Positions 22,436-35,877 of a stretch of 64,000 bases of DNA are shown one piece after another. The DNA comes from Tubulanus polymorphus (Eukaryota > Nemertea > Palaeonemertea > Tubulaniformes > Tubulanidae), in assembly GCF_964204645.1 (NCBI RefSeq), contig NC_134027.1:17100485-17164484 (forward strand), written 5' to 3'. A program made the translations under genes and the position numbers. The notes under the pieces were generated by a model, which worked only from the letters and a program-made list of their open reading frames with translations, was not told the origin of the DNA and did no database searches. How positions within the stretch are numbered: position 1 is the stretch's first letter; every line of letters begins with the position of its first letter.

Positions 22436-24310
22436 ATATAGGTGCAAAGCAGCGATAACGGTTTTCTGCCTTGCTGGATACAATGTCGTACAAGGGTGCG
22501 GGCAAACATTTCACCGAAAGGAGCGCCACCTAGGGGTCAACTTATGACATGGATATGTTGACCCACAAGGGCTACTACGCGCAAAGTACTTATGTACCAA
22601 GTTTAGAGGAAATCGAGAATAGCGAAGATATAGTATTTTTACCATTTCCTAGTGGCAGTTGGATGAACTAATTTTGGCGGTTTGCATACTATACTTATGT
22701 ATATGTACTCACGCCAGCTTTTTAGGTCTATCATAAAATGACTGAATTACACGTAAGGAAACGGATGTTAGAATGAGTTTTCGAAATGTACCCCCCCCTA
22801 CTGGTTAGAATAGGAACTTATTATGTGAGGGGTTCGTTGTATCTCATATCCAGGTATACGTGTATCAATTTTCATAGAAATCCCTTTATCCGTTTAGTAG
22901 ATATGAATAAAAATGTATTTCCAGCAAAATGTAGGTGGCGCTCCTGGAGAACCATGTAAGTTACCAACTTAAACCATACATCAATACAAGTATCTTGAAA
23001 AGGGCTACTAACCGCAAATTGCAACCTCGATTCTATCGCCAACGGTTAAGGACCTAGGAGCAAAAATCGTTGTTTTCACAGTCCCCTGGTGGCAGTTGTA
23101 TGAACTATTTATGCAGTATGGTATATTACACACATGTCTTTGTACTTATACCAAGTTTTGTGATTTTCACAATAAACAGACCGCATAAAATGCGATAAAT
23201 GGATGCTGAAATCGATTTTTCAAAATCTACGCCTCCTAGTGGTTAAAATGGGAACTAATCATATAATGGGTTCGTTTCGTTTAGTTACCAGGTACATGTG
23301 TATCAATTTCTATAGAAATCCATTGATACCCTTAGTCGAAATAGATGAAAATGCGCATTTCAGCATATTATAGGTGGCGCTACTGGAGAACCATAATAGT
23401 TATACCATACATGAATAAAAGCGTCTTCGCAAGGGCTACTGATCACTCGTTGCAACCACAATTCTATCTCCAACGGTTAAGGAGCTAGGAGCAAAATTCT
23501 TATTAAACAATTTGGGGGCCCATTTTCGAGCCCGTAGAGCCCAAACGGTTAATTGCAGATAGGGCGTGCCATTGACTTTTTTAACCTCCGGGCTGTTATG
23601 AACAACTTTCGTGCTCGCCTGAAGCTGAAAAGTCAAAGACAAAAAATTTTCTCAGACATTAACTTTTCGATGTCAAAATTTTCAAATGTAAAACACCCCC
23701 TGGTGGGTGAACGGGGTCCCCAATCAAAGATCCCTTCGACTTACCTCAAGGTACCTGTGTTCCGTACATCTCACGTAAGTTTCAAGTAAATCTGTTGAGC
23801 AATATTCTACTTACTAGCGGAATTCGAAGAATTAAAGCCTATATATGATGCTCTAACTTGTGTTGCCGAAGCTATATATGATGCTCTTTAACATACGGCA
23901 CAAACAAGGCCATAAAAATTCCTCAGTTGCGTTCAGTCGAGCAATGTCCTAATTCAACAATCGATTCGTAGAAGGAAGAGATAAAAATATCACTACTGCT
24001 TACGTGTTTACTACAGATCTAGAACAACACAGCTCTATCGATATAAGGACACAGACACAAACACACGTATTTAGGAGCCGCTGTGGGAATGACACGTAGG
24101 CAATACACATACGTAGATGGATACTGTTTGAATCGGGCTTAAATTTCGATGTTAAGAGGCTCACAGTGAGTAAACAGTGCATTTCTGATTAATATTATAT
24201 ACAGTATTTGTCAATGCAGCGTAGTACTTGTGATACCGAATGGTTTCACCGACAGTGAAAGTAAGTTGCAGTTGTTTATATCCTTTCAGTAAGATCCAGT
24301 GTGAAAAAGA

Positions 24311-24356
<46 letters not shown>

Positions 24357-24404
24357 CAGCAGTAATGCAATAGGGTTTCTGCGAAGGCAGCAGAAACCCT
24401 AATA
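22436..24404 (+). mobile_element. Helitron/pearl-like unit U1
   Basis: Begins ATATAGGTGCAAAGCAGCGATAACGG and ends with the hairpin AGGGTTTCTGC-GAAG-GCAGCAGAAACCCT at 24372-24400 followed by TAATAAT. The body contains repeated modules with CCCCCTAGTGGTTAAAAT or CCCCTGGTGG and ends in (AAT)n. It is about 1.9 kb and closely similar to U2 over most of its length. Non-coding; class inferred from precise insertion without duplication, 3' hairpin and microsatellite. Confidence 0.6.
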
Positions 24405-24416
24405 ATAATAATAATG

Positions 24417-24466
<50 letters not shown>
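24316..24466. repeat. (AAT)n microsatellite tracts around unit junction
   Basis: Two AAT runs (24316-24357 and about 24401-24466) flank the U1 hairpin and lead into U2. Such microsatellites at the 3' side are typical for pearl/HINE-like elements. Confidence 0.9.
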
Positions 24467-24468
<2 letters not shown>

Positions 24469-26263
24469 TAGCTGCAAAGCAGCGATAACGGGTTTCTGCC
24501 TTGCCGGGTTAGATACCGGACTAGGAAGGTTGCAAAAGATTTCACTGAAATCAGTTCATTACGTACCAATATCTGTGAAGAAGCGCCACCTAGGGGTCAT
24601 CCTGTATCATGGGTTAGCCCATATCATGGATATGTTGACCCATGGCTCTTAAGTGCAAAGTAATGATGTACCAAGTTTAGGGAAAATAACTTGGTGATAC
24701 AGGTGAGAATAGGTGATACAGTGTTCTACCATTCCCTCGTAGCAAAGTACCTGTGTATCAATTTTCATAGAAATTCCTCCATCCGATAAGTAGATATCAA
24801 TGAAAATGCATTTCCAACAATTTGTAGGTGGCGCTACTGGAGCACCATATGAGTTACCTACTTAAACCATACATCAATACAAGTGTCTTGTAAAGGGCTA
24901 CTAACCACACATTTCAACCTCGATTCTATGACCAACGGTTTAGGACCTAGGAGCAAAAATCGTTGTTTTCACAGTCCCCTGGGGGCAGTTGTATGAACTA
25001 ATCATGCAGGTTGGCATATTACACACGTGTCTTTGTACTTATACCAAGTTTTGTGATTTTCATAATAAACAGACCGCATTACATACGAAAAATGGATGCC
25101 TAAATCGATTTTTCAAAATGTACGCCCCCTAGTGGTTAAAATAGGAACTAATCATGTGGGAGGTTCGTTGCATTTAGTAACCAGGTACATGTGTATCAAT
25201 TCTTATAGAAATCCATTGATACCGTTAGTCGATATAGATGAAAATGTGTTTTCCAGCCTCTTATAAGTTGCGCTACTGGAGAACCATATGAGTTACATAG
25301 TTATACCATATATCAATACAAGCATCTTGTCAAGGGCTACTGATCACTCGTTGCAACCACGGTTATATCTACAACGGTTAAGGAGCTAGCAGCAAAAATC
25401 TCTTTGAAAAATTTGGGGTCCCATTTACGAGCCCGTAGAGCCCAAACGGTTAATCGCAGATGGGGCGTGCCACTGACTTTTTTAGCCTCCAGGCTGTCAT
25501 GAACAACTTTCGTGCACGGCCGAACCTGAAAACTCAAAGACAAAAATTTTTCTCACAGTAACTTTTCCATGTCAGAATTTTCAAAAGTAAAACGCCCCCT
25601 GGTGGGTGAACGGGGTCCTCAATCAAAGAGCCATTATACTTACCTCAAGGTACCTGTGTTCCGTACATCTCACGTAAGTTTCAAGTAAATCCGTCAAGGA
25701 ATATTGTAATGCTAACAGAATATAGCCATCCAGGCTCTCGCGTATAGATACCGTAGCTGCATTCATTAGCTCTATCCAGGGAAGTTACTGCAAGGATGCT
25801 ATTGCTTGTATATGTGGCACAAAAATTCCTCAGTTGCGTTCACTCGAGACTGACCCCATTCAGTGAGCCACATATATAAAGATACTAAAAAAAAACTACA
25901 GATCTAGTACACACGCTCTATCTCTGCTTATAGGGACACTGACACAAACAGACGCACTGACGTGCTGTGGGAATGACACGTAGGCAATACACATACGTAG
26001 ATGGATACTGTTTGAATCGGGCTTAAATTTCGATGTTTAGAGGCTTACAGTGAGTAAAAAATGGAATTCTGATTAATATCACGTACAGTATTTGTCAATG
26101 TAGCGTAGTACTTGTGATACAGAATGGTTTCACCGACAGTGAAAGTAAGTTGCAGTTGTTTATATCCTTTCAGTAAGATCCAGTGTGAAAAAGAATATAA
26201 TAATAATAATAATAATAATCAGCAGGAATACAATAGGGTTTCTGCGAAGGCAGCAGAAACCCT
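24466..26263 (+). mobile_element. Helitron/pearl-like unit U2
   Basis: Starts ATATAGCTGCAAAGCAGCGATAACGGG and ends with the hairpin at 26235-26263, followed by a second hairpin copy at 26294-26322. Internal sequence parallels U1 segment by segment, including CGTAAGTTTCAAGTAAAT, GACACGTAGGCAATACAC and GGTTTCACCGACAGTGAAAG. No ORF with coding character. Confidence 0.6.
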
Positions 26264-27179
26264 AATAATAATAATAATCAGCAGGAATACAATAGGGTTT
26301 CTGCGAAGGCAGCAGAAACCCTAAATATAGCTGCAAGCAGCGATAACGGGTTTCTGCCTTTCTGGATTGAATGTCGTTCAGGGATGCGAGCAAAGATTTC
26401 ACCCTAAATCAGTTCGTTACATTCCGTTTTTTTGAAAGAGTGCCACCTAGGGGTCAACTCACAACATGGATATGTTGACCCACATGTGCTACTACGCGCA
26501 AAGTACTAATGTGCCCGGTTTTGGGGGAAATAACAGTGACAGTTTAAGCGCATATTCGGTTATTATTAGTTCCAAAAAAAGTCCACTAGATAAGAAAACC
26601 GAATTTGGCCCAAAGCACAAATTTGGCCTATAGGGTAAACTATGCAGGAGGGAAGGCCTTATAGAGTTACTATTAGTAGAGGAGTGACAAGTCAGTCTGA
26701 CAAGTCAAGCGATCAGATGGGGACTGCAATTCACACATGAAATTGACGTCCAATAACCATTATAAAAACATTATCACGAACGGTACCATCACTCCCCATT
26801 ACTGACTGTGACTGGTCTCTGGATAGCAATCATTCTTTATCGGTGCCATTATGAGAATGCCGGTTTGCTAGCGTATCTATTTAACACCCGTATTGCTCGG
26901 GTGACTTTTACTACCAACGGGTGGCGCTGTGTGTAAATTTCACATAAATCAACGACTTTCGGCTATTAGCGGTACTTAAGACCACTTGAAAACATCATAG
27001 TCAATTACGGTAGTAGTGAAAATAAAAAGTTACAGTTCGGTGTACAGCACCATAGCACCCATATAATACCACATACATATTATTCAGACTAAGGACTTAG
27101 TTAACACTGATCTTCATTTCCATTAATTAATGATCTGTTGAATTAATTAGTAATTCAGTCTTTCGGTGGTTCGAGATAA

Positions 27180-27800
27180 AATGCCCGCAAAATAAGAACC
27201 AACGAACCAGGGCTGACCACAAATTGCCCAACAGATAAATTTTCGGAAACGACACAATCATGTTTAGTATCAAATAACTCGTGGCGTGGACCTTGGTCTA
27301 TCAACTGACCAATGCCATGACCAGTCCTGGCTATATAGTAAATTATCTGTTTTGCAAACAATTAAGTTGTTTGGTGTCAAATAACTAGATATAATTTGGA
27401 CATTAAAGTAACAATTGTTTAACTGACCAATGCTTGACCATTACTGACCAGTTACCACTAACTAGAACCCACCATAAGTAATTTATATGTTTAGTAAAGC
27501 AATAAAATCGTGTTTGGGCGTCGAGCTACTAGATACGGTGCGGGCTATGATCTAACAACTATTTAACTGACCAATATTTTACCAATACTGACCTTAAAGT
27601 AATTTGTTTATTCTAGAAGCAACACAGTCGTGTTTGGTGTCAAATAATTAGAAATGGTGTGGACTTTCATCTAACAACTATTCAAGTGACCAAATCTTGA
27701 CCAATACTGACCACATAGCTATATTTATCTGTTTCGGACACAACTTAGTCGTGTCTCGTATCAAATAATTTCATTCGGTCTGAACGTAAATATAACAACT
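27180..27800. repeat. Degenerate tandem repeat with TGACCAATACTGACC motif
   Basis: About five copies, period roughly 115-135 bp, sharing GTCGTGTTTGGTGTCAAATA and (T)GACCAATACTGACCA. Read in reverse complement, the TGACCA core resembles the array at 31836-32345. Confidence 0.55.
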
Positions 27801-28157
27801 CTTTTACCTGTACAAGCTACACCAGTACTGTCTAATTACCGGTTAAATGTTTTTAGAAATAACACGGGGTATTGCCTGAATCCTTCGTCAGTACTACTCT
27901 TATTAAATGTGTCGTTTTAAAAGTCTTGTCCAATTTTTATTGTAGGAAGCGAGCTAACTTTGAAATTTCCCACTAAATGCAAATGATTTTCACATCGGGT
28001 TTTGAACGAACAACGTTTCGATTTGTAATTGTAACGTGCGCATTTGAGCCTGTAACGTGCACATTTCACTAGTGTGAACGTGCGTATCGGTACCATTATG
28101 CGAAACTTGTCAAACTTTTGCGTTCAAGACGTTTAAACTGAACACTAAAGGAGATAT

Positions 28158-28201
28158 TATATCATATCATATCATAGCATATCATATCATATCATATATA
28201 T
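28158..28201. repeat. (ATATC)n microsatellite
   Basis: Pentanucleotide run ATATCATATC with one ATAGC variant. Confidence 0.85.
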
Positions 28202-30050
28202 GAATAATGAATAGATGGAAGATAATGTAGTAGTTTTGAATGTTTCGTAACTGCTGACCACTGACCACAGATCACCAAAGTTAATCGCCTCATATGAAAT
28301 ATATATATTCGTTATAAGGGATGTAGTAGTTCAGTGAGAATTCAAACTTATGGGTAATTTTAAGTGATCACAACGCTGACCAATAGAGAAAGCTGTATCA
28401 CAACAAAAGTGCGACTTACGTATCTTATTGAAACATTGTAAAATACCGGAGAGTAAATGGGAGAACCCTAAATTCGAAACAATTCCACACTCGGATCGTT
28501 TACTTTGAAAACACAATTTGCAATTTGTGGACATCCATTATTTCTGCATCAAAAGCATGAAGTATATCATCTTTGCTCGTAAAAATTTGAAATTTTGAGG
28601 AAGATTTTTGGCCTCGTTAACCTGTGAACACGTCCTTCATATATTTTCTAAGACCGATCTTGATATAATGCTGAGAGTTTAGAGAACATTATGGTAGGAT
28701 GTAAACATAGGCCGCTTCGTATCCGTGGAAGGTTGCTAATTATTGATCTTATACACAATAATCATAAGTACGTAACATGACACTCCATAGAATATCGTTT
28801 TTCAATGATACGTACACAAATTATTGCGATATAAAGATAAATAGTACTTTAATATACTTTTTACTTCTTATACTGAATATTTCTTTAGTAGTATTAATAA
28901 AGAGTGGATCAGCAGGCTACCTGAGCCCATTCCACGATTTGAGGTCAGTTGCCAAAAGTTAGTAAGTTTACATACCAGTGGATAGTTAACATTTTAAATG
29001 ACAATTAAAACTTCATTGCTAAAAATAACTTTGTATTCGTAGAATAGTCACACTCAAATGCGGAGAAGTGATAATACCATAATACGATACGAAAATTCAC
29101 TGTGTACAAATTCAAAAAGATGGTCTCTAGTGAACGATCGAACGTTGTGTCGTAATTTTCTAATGATAAAACTTGGTTTGAGATTTGAAATGTGTACATA
29201 GTGGATCTTTTTCATATTAACAGTGTATTTGGTCATGTAGCCTATCATATTGTATAATGGTTAATTTAAACTAACTGGTTTTAGAGTTGTATCCTTAAAT
29301 CCTGTAATAGAGGATGCAATCTTTTTGCGGCAAACAGTACAAATAGCTAGAAAAAGCAACGATAGCGTACATTGGTTGTTTAGGTATTTCGTTGGGAAAA
29401 TTAATGTTTAATCATTATTGAAATATCCGAGGCGAGCTTTTCCAGGAATTTACGAAGTTGAGCTTTACACAAGGAATTTTTTTGTAGTCCGATATCCGTG
29501 ATTACCTCTGGCTTGGAGAGATACAATCTAAAACCAACCGTCGAGTCAAATATTTTACCACAATTTTCTATGATTAGTAAAAAGATTAAGTAATAGACAT
29601 AGGCATGCAAACAGTAATATCTGAAGTCCACTCCATTTCAAACTCATTCATCTTTACACAAACTCCAACTTGTTGAACAGTTCAACATCGCGTGGCTTGA
29701 ATTATTACGATAACTAAAATCAGGGACCACGATACTTGCTCATCTACACTGGCAACTAATTTAACAAAGGATTGAATTTGAGTGTTTGATGTTGTAACAA
29801 TAGGCCTACCATACTGAATTACGGATTCACTTTCTACTTTTTGATTGAACTATGTCACATATTGGGTCATTTCATTTTTACCAGTATAGGCCTAATTGGA
29901 AGAACCTATCCGTATATCATGTTTAATTTTATATAATCTGACTTTTGAGATGTCATTCAATCAATGCATTCATATGCGGTCGTCGCTTTCAAAAGCCACC
30001 ACGGACTGACTCCTTAGCGATACCTTGGCGGACGATCCCACACGTTTCTT

Positions 30051-30240
30051 GCTCCAGCCCTAGAATGCTCAATTATAGTCGTCATAAAAACCCGATTTGA
30101 ATTCAAATTCAAAAGACTCCTAAAAACGCACCTGTTTACTCGATTACTGTAAAGCGCCTTTGAGCATTATATGCAAGAATCAGTGAAATCGGCGCTTTAT
30201 CAGTTGTATTCATCATTCAAACCCATTATTCTCCTTATCC
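30051..30240 (+). repeat. LINE-like 3' end relic
   Basis: Resembles the last codons and tail of CR1-like elements: a stretch read as frameshifted LKTHLF-type sequence (CTAAAAACGCACCTGTTTACT) followed by TGTAAAGCGCCTTTGAGCAT and CGGCGCTTTAT. No RT domain remains. Confidence 0.35.
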
Positions 30241-31835
30241 TATGAATTTGGAGACCCATCCTCGCATGAGAATGAATATAATGTGATTTCAATTAAAGAT
30301 GACACATGGCCTCATATCATTACGTTATGTTTTTTAACGGGTGGGCGAGATTATATTCTTATGTTTTTGTTTCTCTGAATGTCGCTATTTAAGAGTTCAA
30401 TAATAATTTCAGTCAACCAAACAAAGGATTTTTCTGTATGTTTCGTGTCCTGTTTTTCCATAACCCTAGGACTGCATTTTAGGTATTTTTCGTGGATGAC
30501 CGAACGCTGCTGTCCCTTTCTAGTAATTTGATGATATCTGTCGAAATCTAAATTTTAAAAAGGAATCAGGCATATCTCCTTGTTTGACTAAGTAAGAACT
30601 CAACTTTAAGGGACACTCCCTTAAAGGCGCCAAAGTAAAATCAGGTGTCGAGTGGAGATGATATTGTGTCAGAATTTCTTCAAAAGCGGAGAAAATTGAA
30701 TATTTTGAAAATAATGATTTCACATGTATGTTTGAATCCGTTATAACTGGAGCAATTTTCATAAAAACATATCTATGGAATCAACGAAATGTAATTAAGA
30801 AGAATACTATGTTTAAGATGTTAACAAAGGCATTTGAAAAACGTTTTCTGATTTCGTCAACTGTGAAACTAGTGTCAACCAGATGTGTTCCCATTAAACG
30901 AACCGACTGCGAGCCGAGTCGATGTGAGATGTGGCCTACACTGAAAATCTCAAGCGCTACCACTGGTTTTTAGGTGCTTCTGAATGTCGGCCGTTAAAAA
31001 ACTAAACAATTGCCATTTGGAAAGAGCCTAGTTAGAGAAAATGCTAGATGTGTATATTGTGTGATATTTCATGTGCGTTTGGAATTTAACCTTGTTTATA
31101 ACGAAACACACATGTTCTTTTCTATTTTAGAAGAGCGCATGATAGTGCAATAAAGAACTGACAATGAAAAATGGGTAACAGGTGACTGATATCACACCGA
31201 ATTTCAATTCCTATGAATACTTTTCATATAGTGAATTATGTACAAGAGTTAAAAAAAACTCGAAATATTAACGAAACAGTTTTTTGACGGACAAATCGTT
31301 ACCATCGAATTTTCAAAACTTTTTTAATGCCTTGGTGACCACTGGTCTAGTACGCAGTTTTCTGAAACAAAAGTGGCCAAGTTTAAAGAACGACAAATGA
31401 TTACAAATATTAGGAGCCTAATGCGTTTAATGATTTAATTAATTGGCATCGCGCTGATTGGTTGAAAGACGGTTGTTAGTCATCTTGCCTGTGATTTAAT
31501 TGTTTTTTTAAGCATCGATTAACCATAGATTTCATCTTATCATAACTTATTTGCAGGTGCTTCTCGCAAACATTTTCTATTCGTTTTCAAACGCAGTACT
31601 GTTCAGATGATTCGCGTCAAGCTTTGAGTCAAGTAGTAAAAAAGGTTATGTATTAGCATTACTATGCAGTCAAAATAACGCACTGCGGCAAGTGAGGTGC
31701 TGTGATCCAGATGTGTAACCTATTTAGGAGTAATATATTTCCATCATGTCAACGCCATTCAGAAACAGTAGCAAAACATACTGCTGGTCTCTAGAAATAA
31801 CAAAACGACGACAACCACTTTCGAATTCGACGATA

Positions 31836-32345
31836 TTCGAGAAGTTTCACTTGGGCAGTGGTGGTCAGTGATGGTCAATTTATGAATTCTAATGGGGAAT
31901 GCTTTCTAGTTTCACACCAAATGCGGTACCGGTATATCTTTCTTACATTCGAGAAGTTTCAATTGGTCATTGGTGGTCAGTGATGGTCAATTCATGAATT
32001 TTCAATGGCGAATCGTTTCTAGTTTGACAACCATAACGCGGTATATCGTTCTCATATTCGAGAAGTTTGAATTGGTCAGTGGTGGTCAGTGATGGTCAAT
32101 TTATGAATTCTCAATATTTATGGCGAATCCTTTCTAGTTTGACACCATAACGCGGTATATCGTTCTCATATTCGAGAAGTTTGAATTGGTCAGTGGTGGT
32201 CAGTGATGGTCAATTTATGAATTCTCAATATTTATGGCGAATCCTTTCTAGTTTGACACTATAACGCGGTATATCGAACTCATATTCGAGAAGTTTGAAT
32301 TGGTCAGTGGTGGTCAGTGATGGTCAATTTATGAATTTGCAATGA
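31836..32345. repeat. Tandem array of about 112-bp units (5 copies)
   Basis: Units begin TTCGAGAAGTTTGAATTGG at 31836, 31948, 32057, 32171 and 32285 and contain TCAGTGGTGGTCAGTGATGG. Copies 3-5 are nearly identical, so recent unequal exchange is likely. The internal GGTCAGTGATGGTCA motif is itself a short direct repeat of TGGTCA. Confidence 0.85.
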
Positions 32346-33189
32346 TGATACCTCGGTAGTTTGAAAACAAACATGACTTGATAAATTTCCGGAATTCGCA
32401 GTCAGGTGTTCAGACTCGGGAATATCTCAATTGGTCAGTTTCTGACCATCATGGTGTCACCATTGTGGTCTATAGCTCAAATGAAACACGTGGGACCGAC
32501 GAAAGGGCCCAAAAGCGTAAGTCATTTCCTGAGTGATGTGATCCAAAAATGCCCTAACCTAAGGCAGTCTTTCGATTGGACGAAACCAAATCGGACAGAA
32601 CAATTAAAATTTGGGAAGGCCACAGGCAGTGGTCTTTCTACGAAGCCCACGCGGTAGGCCTATACTTTGAGCGTATTATTATGAAATCTTTTTTTAAACC
32701 ACCATGTACCACATTAAGTAATAAGCATCGTTGTAAGCACTTGAAACACCCATTAACCACTTGAAACTGTCAGATCAAACATCATACCGCATCCCCGCAA
32801 AGAGGGGTAGTTCAGCAAACCGGAGCTTTCATTTGCCTATCTAGACTACCCCGCCAGTACGGGTAGCCGAGCAAACCGGAAAACTCATAATGCACTGCAG
32901 TGGGTAGGTATTTTCAACTCACTTTGTTCTTCTATGACATTACCATCGCCGCTGCGTCCCGATGTGATGTACATGTACAAGAACTTCTTATTTGTAATGT
33001 ATGTGATGTATAAACTGACTTTAGACCGTTCAATATCGACGATAACAAGGTATCACCGACGCTGACATTTTCTGACGCTAACTAGTATGACCCGGACCAA
33101 TTCAATTCAATTAAGAAAACGCGTACCGGTACAATAAATAAATAAACCGCTGTTGACTTTTCGAAGTATTGATATCCACGAACAAAACT

Positions 33190-33345
33190 ATACTATTATA
33201 GAATGTTTAAAAGGAACTGCTTTAAATAACAGTATGAATAAACTTACTTCACAAACAAGGAAGTACATTTTTTACTTGTGAATGGTCGAACTTGTGAATG
33301 GTTATTCACAGTAACCTGTGATTTGGATATTCTCGGAGCATTCCT
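33190..33345. repeat. Dispersed repeat, copy 1
   Basis: GAATGTTTAAAAGGAACTGC through ATTCACAGTAACCTGTGATTTGG is shared with 34470-34620, including ATGAATAAACTT and AAGAAAGTACATTTT. Unknown family; about 85% similar by eye. Confidence 0.6.
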
Positions 33346-33665
33346 TCTTTATTTATTTATGAAATGACGTCACAAACTTTCAGATTCGCGCCAGTATGCG
33401 CGCAATGATTGATGATTGCTATTTCCACCGGTGTAATCTTTAAGTAACTTCAAGTTTAAAATAGGAAGCACAGTACATCCATAGAAACTACGCGCAGAAA
33501 GAGACTGTTATATTATTATCAGAGTTTAACATTTCGTTTCAAAGTTGTTAGTAGTCAAATCTAATAGAAGATGATGTTTATGTGACGAAACTCAGTGGAA
33601 AATATGTTTAAATAATAATCAGCAGGAATCCAATAGGGTTCCTGCCGAGGCAGCAGAAACCCTAA

Positions 33666-35675
33666 ATATAGCTGCAAAGCATCGATAACGGGTTTTCTGA
33701 GCAGGCGTGCTATTCATAATTTGAAAAGTGGATAATAGAAATATATCAATGCGGGATACGCATTTGATGTGTCAAGTCACACCAATACGGTATAACATAA
33801 CATAATTTGTAGTAATAGTCAAATTGGGGGTTACTCCGGTCGTTTAGTTGTCTGTGGAGTCGAGTAGATTGGTTACCCGTCTGTAACATTGGTTACGGAA
33901 ACGACTCGTCAGCTTGATGAGTTGTATGTATTATGCTTGTGCGCCGCCTGCATTTTCCGAAATAATGTTCATAGAATCATTTGAAGGGACGATTGAAATT
34001 AATTATCAGCGTGCATCTGAATATGTAATAGTCCTTGGTAACTTTCCGTTGCAGGGGGCATAGAAAAGATTTTGAAATTATCTAATTAAAATATAAATTT
34101 CATTTATGAAAAATAAACTAGGTCAGTACAAATTGAAAATGCATAGTGTATTTTTAAGAACAAGCTTACATAGCTTACATAATACATCACGTACATTTGA
34201 ATTGTATAAGTGATGTGTAAAAATCAACGTGTGACAGAAAAAAAATGTAGTTAATTATTTTACAATATCGAAATATGTGCTCTCTTTTTAATGATCTTTC
34301 TAACTAATGGAGTGATATGCAATTAATCACATGGCCTGTATTAAAAGATAGAACATACAAGGTGGATATTTATAAGTCGAAACATGTGAACAGAAACTAA
34401 AACTTTGATGTCAGTGACCAGGTATGGAATTACACAACGAAAATTGGCTTTAAACCCAACAAACATTATTAAAGAATGTTTCAAACAAAATGCTTTATAT
34501 AACAACATGAATAAACTTGTTTTACAAAACAAGAAAGTACATTTTGAACTTTTGAATGGTCGAATCCCATTTATTCACAGTAACCTGTGATTTGGCGATT
34601 CTTGGAGCCATCCTTCTTGATGACGTTACTAACAAGTGGTCACGGCCGTACGCGTGCACTCATTTCTTTGAAGATCTAGCGAGCAGGCACCGGTGCCCGC
34701 ACGCTCTTTCGCGGAGCGGGACCACGTGACGCTGCGCCCTGCCCCCTTCGCGCTGAGAACTCGTGTTTACGGGCCTTAAACACTAGCATTGAGTGTAGTC
34801 TAGTACCTAGCCGTTGTTCCACATATAAGGTTAATTTTCGCCCCTCATCTTGAGGGACGAGGCTTTGAGCGTCTATTTCACCCCTTAAAACACCACCAAC
34901 TTACCTCAAACTAACTGACTGTTCTGTAATCCGATGGAAGTTAACTATTGTTTGTGCATAAGTTTGTAATCCTAAGTAGCTTATGACGATCGTAGTATCT
35001 CAAAACTTCGGACTAGTCGCCTCAAAAAACAGTTGAAGTGAAGCACCATAACAAATATGTCGGCTTTTCGTTGTGCATGGTGGGAGTGTAAATTACGGAT
35101 TCGGACTTGAACTTGGACTGAAATTGATGCCAATGCAGATATTATTCTTGTTTCAAATTCTTAAGGTTAAAATTGACCAAAATTGATGCGTTTTATCAGC
35201 AATAAAAAGCATTTAGAGTAATTTTAAAGGGATATATTGAATTTTCACATTTTATTAATTTAGTCCGTATTGGAAATCCCGATTGTGGCAATCAATTCAA
35301 TTCAAATCGAATCAATAAATTCTCCGGTTCGCGATTTAAATCAGCAACAATTTTATTATAAAACACGTTTTCAAAGTCAACAAGGTAACTAATTAATTTA
35401 TTTTAGTACAAAGGTTTGATATGACGCTAAAATTAGTTGTTGCATTGCAATTAACAGGAGTTAACCTCCATATGATACTTACGCGTCAGACGTTGTAGGG
35501 AACCGTAATAACGACTGGTATTCAGACTACAATTTGGTTGATGTTTGCCTGTCAACGGAATGAAGCGGTACCGTGAATAATAGTACCAGGTTCAACATTC
35601 ACCATTTATTGCTAATGTTAGTTCTACAGATCTAATCCCGGTATCACGAGCGCGTCATTCGAAATCTATGCAGGG
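33666..35675. other. Partial Helitron/pearl-like unit U4 start, then unassigned DNA
   Basis: A family 5' end (ATATAGCTGCAAAGCATCGATAACGGG) at 33666 with no matching 3' hairpin before copy A. Apart from the dispersed repeat, nothing coding was recognised. A G+C-richer segment at 34640-34780 could be a host promoter but no exon was found. Confidence 0.35.
34470..34620. repeat. Dispersed repeat, copy 2
   Basis: Second copy of the 33190-33345 sequence in the same orientation, 1.28 kb away. The short open frame through it (34405-34590) is not supported as a gene. Confidence 0.6.
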
Positions 35676-35681
35676 TTCATA
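35676..35681. repeat. Target-site duplication of copy A (TTCATA), left copy
   Basis: TTCATA abuts the AGTAAT terminus at 35682 and recurs at 47729-47734 right after the ATTACT terminus. Six base pairs is the length made by Polinton/Maverick integrases. Confidence 0.7.
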
Positions 35682-35803
35682 AGTAATAGGGAATATGTTG
35701 TTTCAGGCCAAAGGTCGAAGGGTCAAAAAATAAATTCTCGCACACTCGAATCTATTTTTCGACCCTTCAACCTTTAACCTGCAACAACATATTGCCTGTT
35801 ACT
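35682..35803. repeat. Terminal palindrome, copy A left (122 bp)
   Basis: AGTAATAGGGAATATGTTGTT... pairs with ...AACAACATATTGCCTGTTACT; the arms are about 57 bp with few mismatches. The tip holds CGCACACTC (35739-35747), i.e. GAGTGTGCG read outward. It forms the outer part of the 196-bp ITR. Confidence 0.85.
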
Positions 35804-35877
35804 CTTAAAATATTCATGTAATTACTTCTAAAATCACTTTTGATAGAAAATATGTTATTAGAATGGAGAGAAAACAA

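Larger units (their letters stand above)
26325..33663 (+). mobile_element. Helitron/pearl-like unit U3 (long, composite)
   Basis: Family 5' end (ATATAGCTGCAAGCAGCGATAACGGG) at 26325 and a matching hairpin 3' end at 33635-33663, immediately followed by another 5' end at 33666. Between them lie 7.3 kb of mostly unrelated DNA: satellites at 27.2-27.9 and 31.8-32.35 kb and a LINE 3' end near 30.1 kb. Either a very long passenger-carrying unit or two partial units enclosing captured DNA. No convincing gene. Confidence 0.4.

Noticed and set aside
22300-22509. 69-codon minus-strand ORF
   Set aside because: Overlaps the repeated ends of Helitron/pearl-like units; not conserved as protein between units.
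24286-24477. 63-codon ORF with poly-Leu and poly-Tyr
   Set aside because: Translation of (AAT)n microsatellites.
23436-25543. Paired 68-codon minus-strand ORFs in U1 and U2
   Set aside because: The two are similar because the DNA units are duplicated; composition and context do not support coding.
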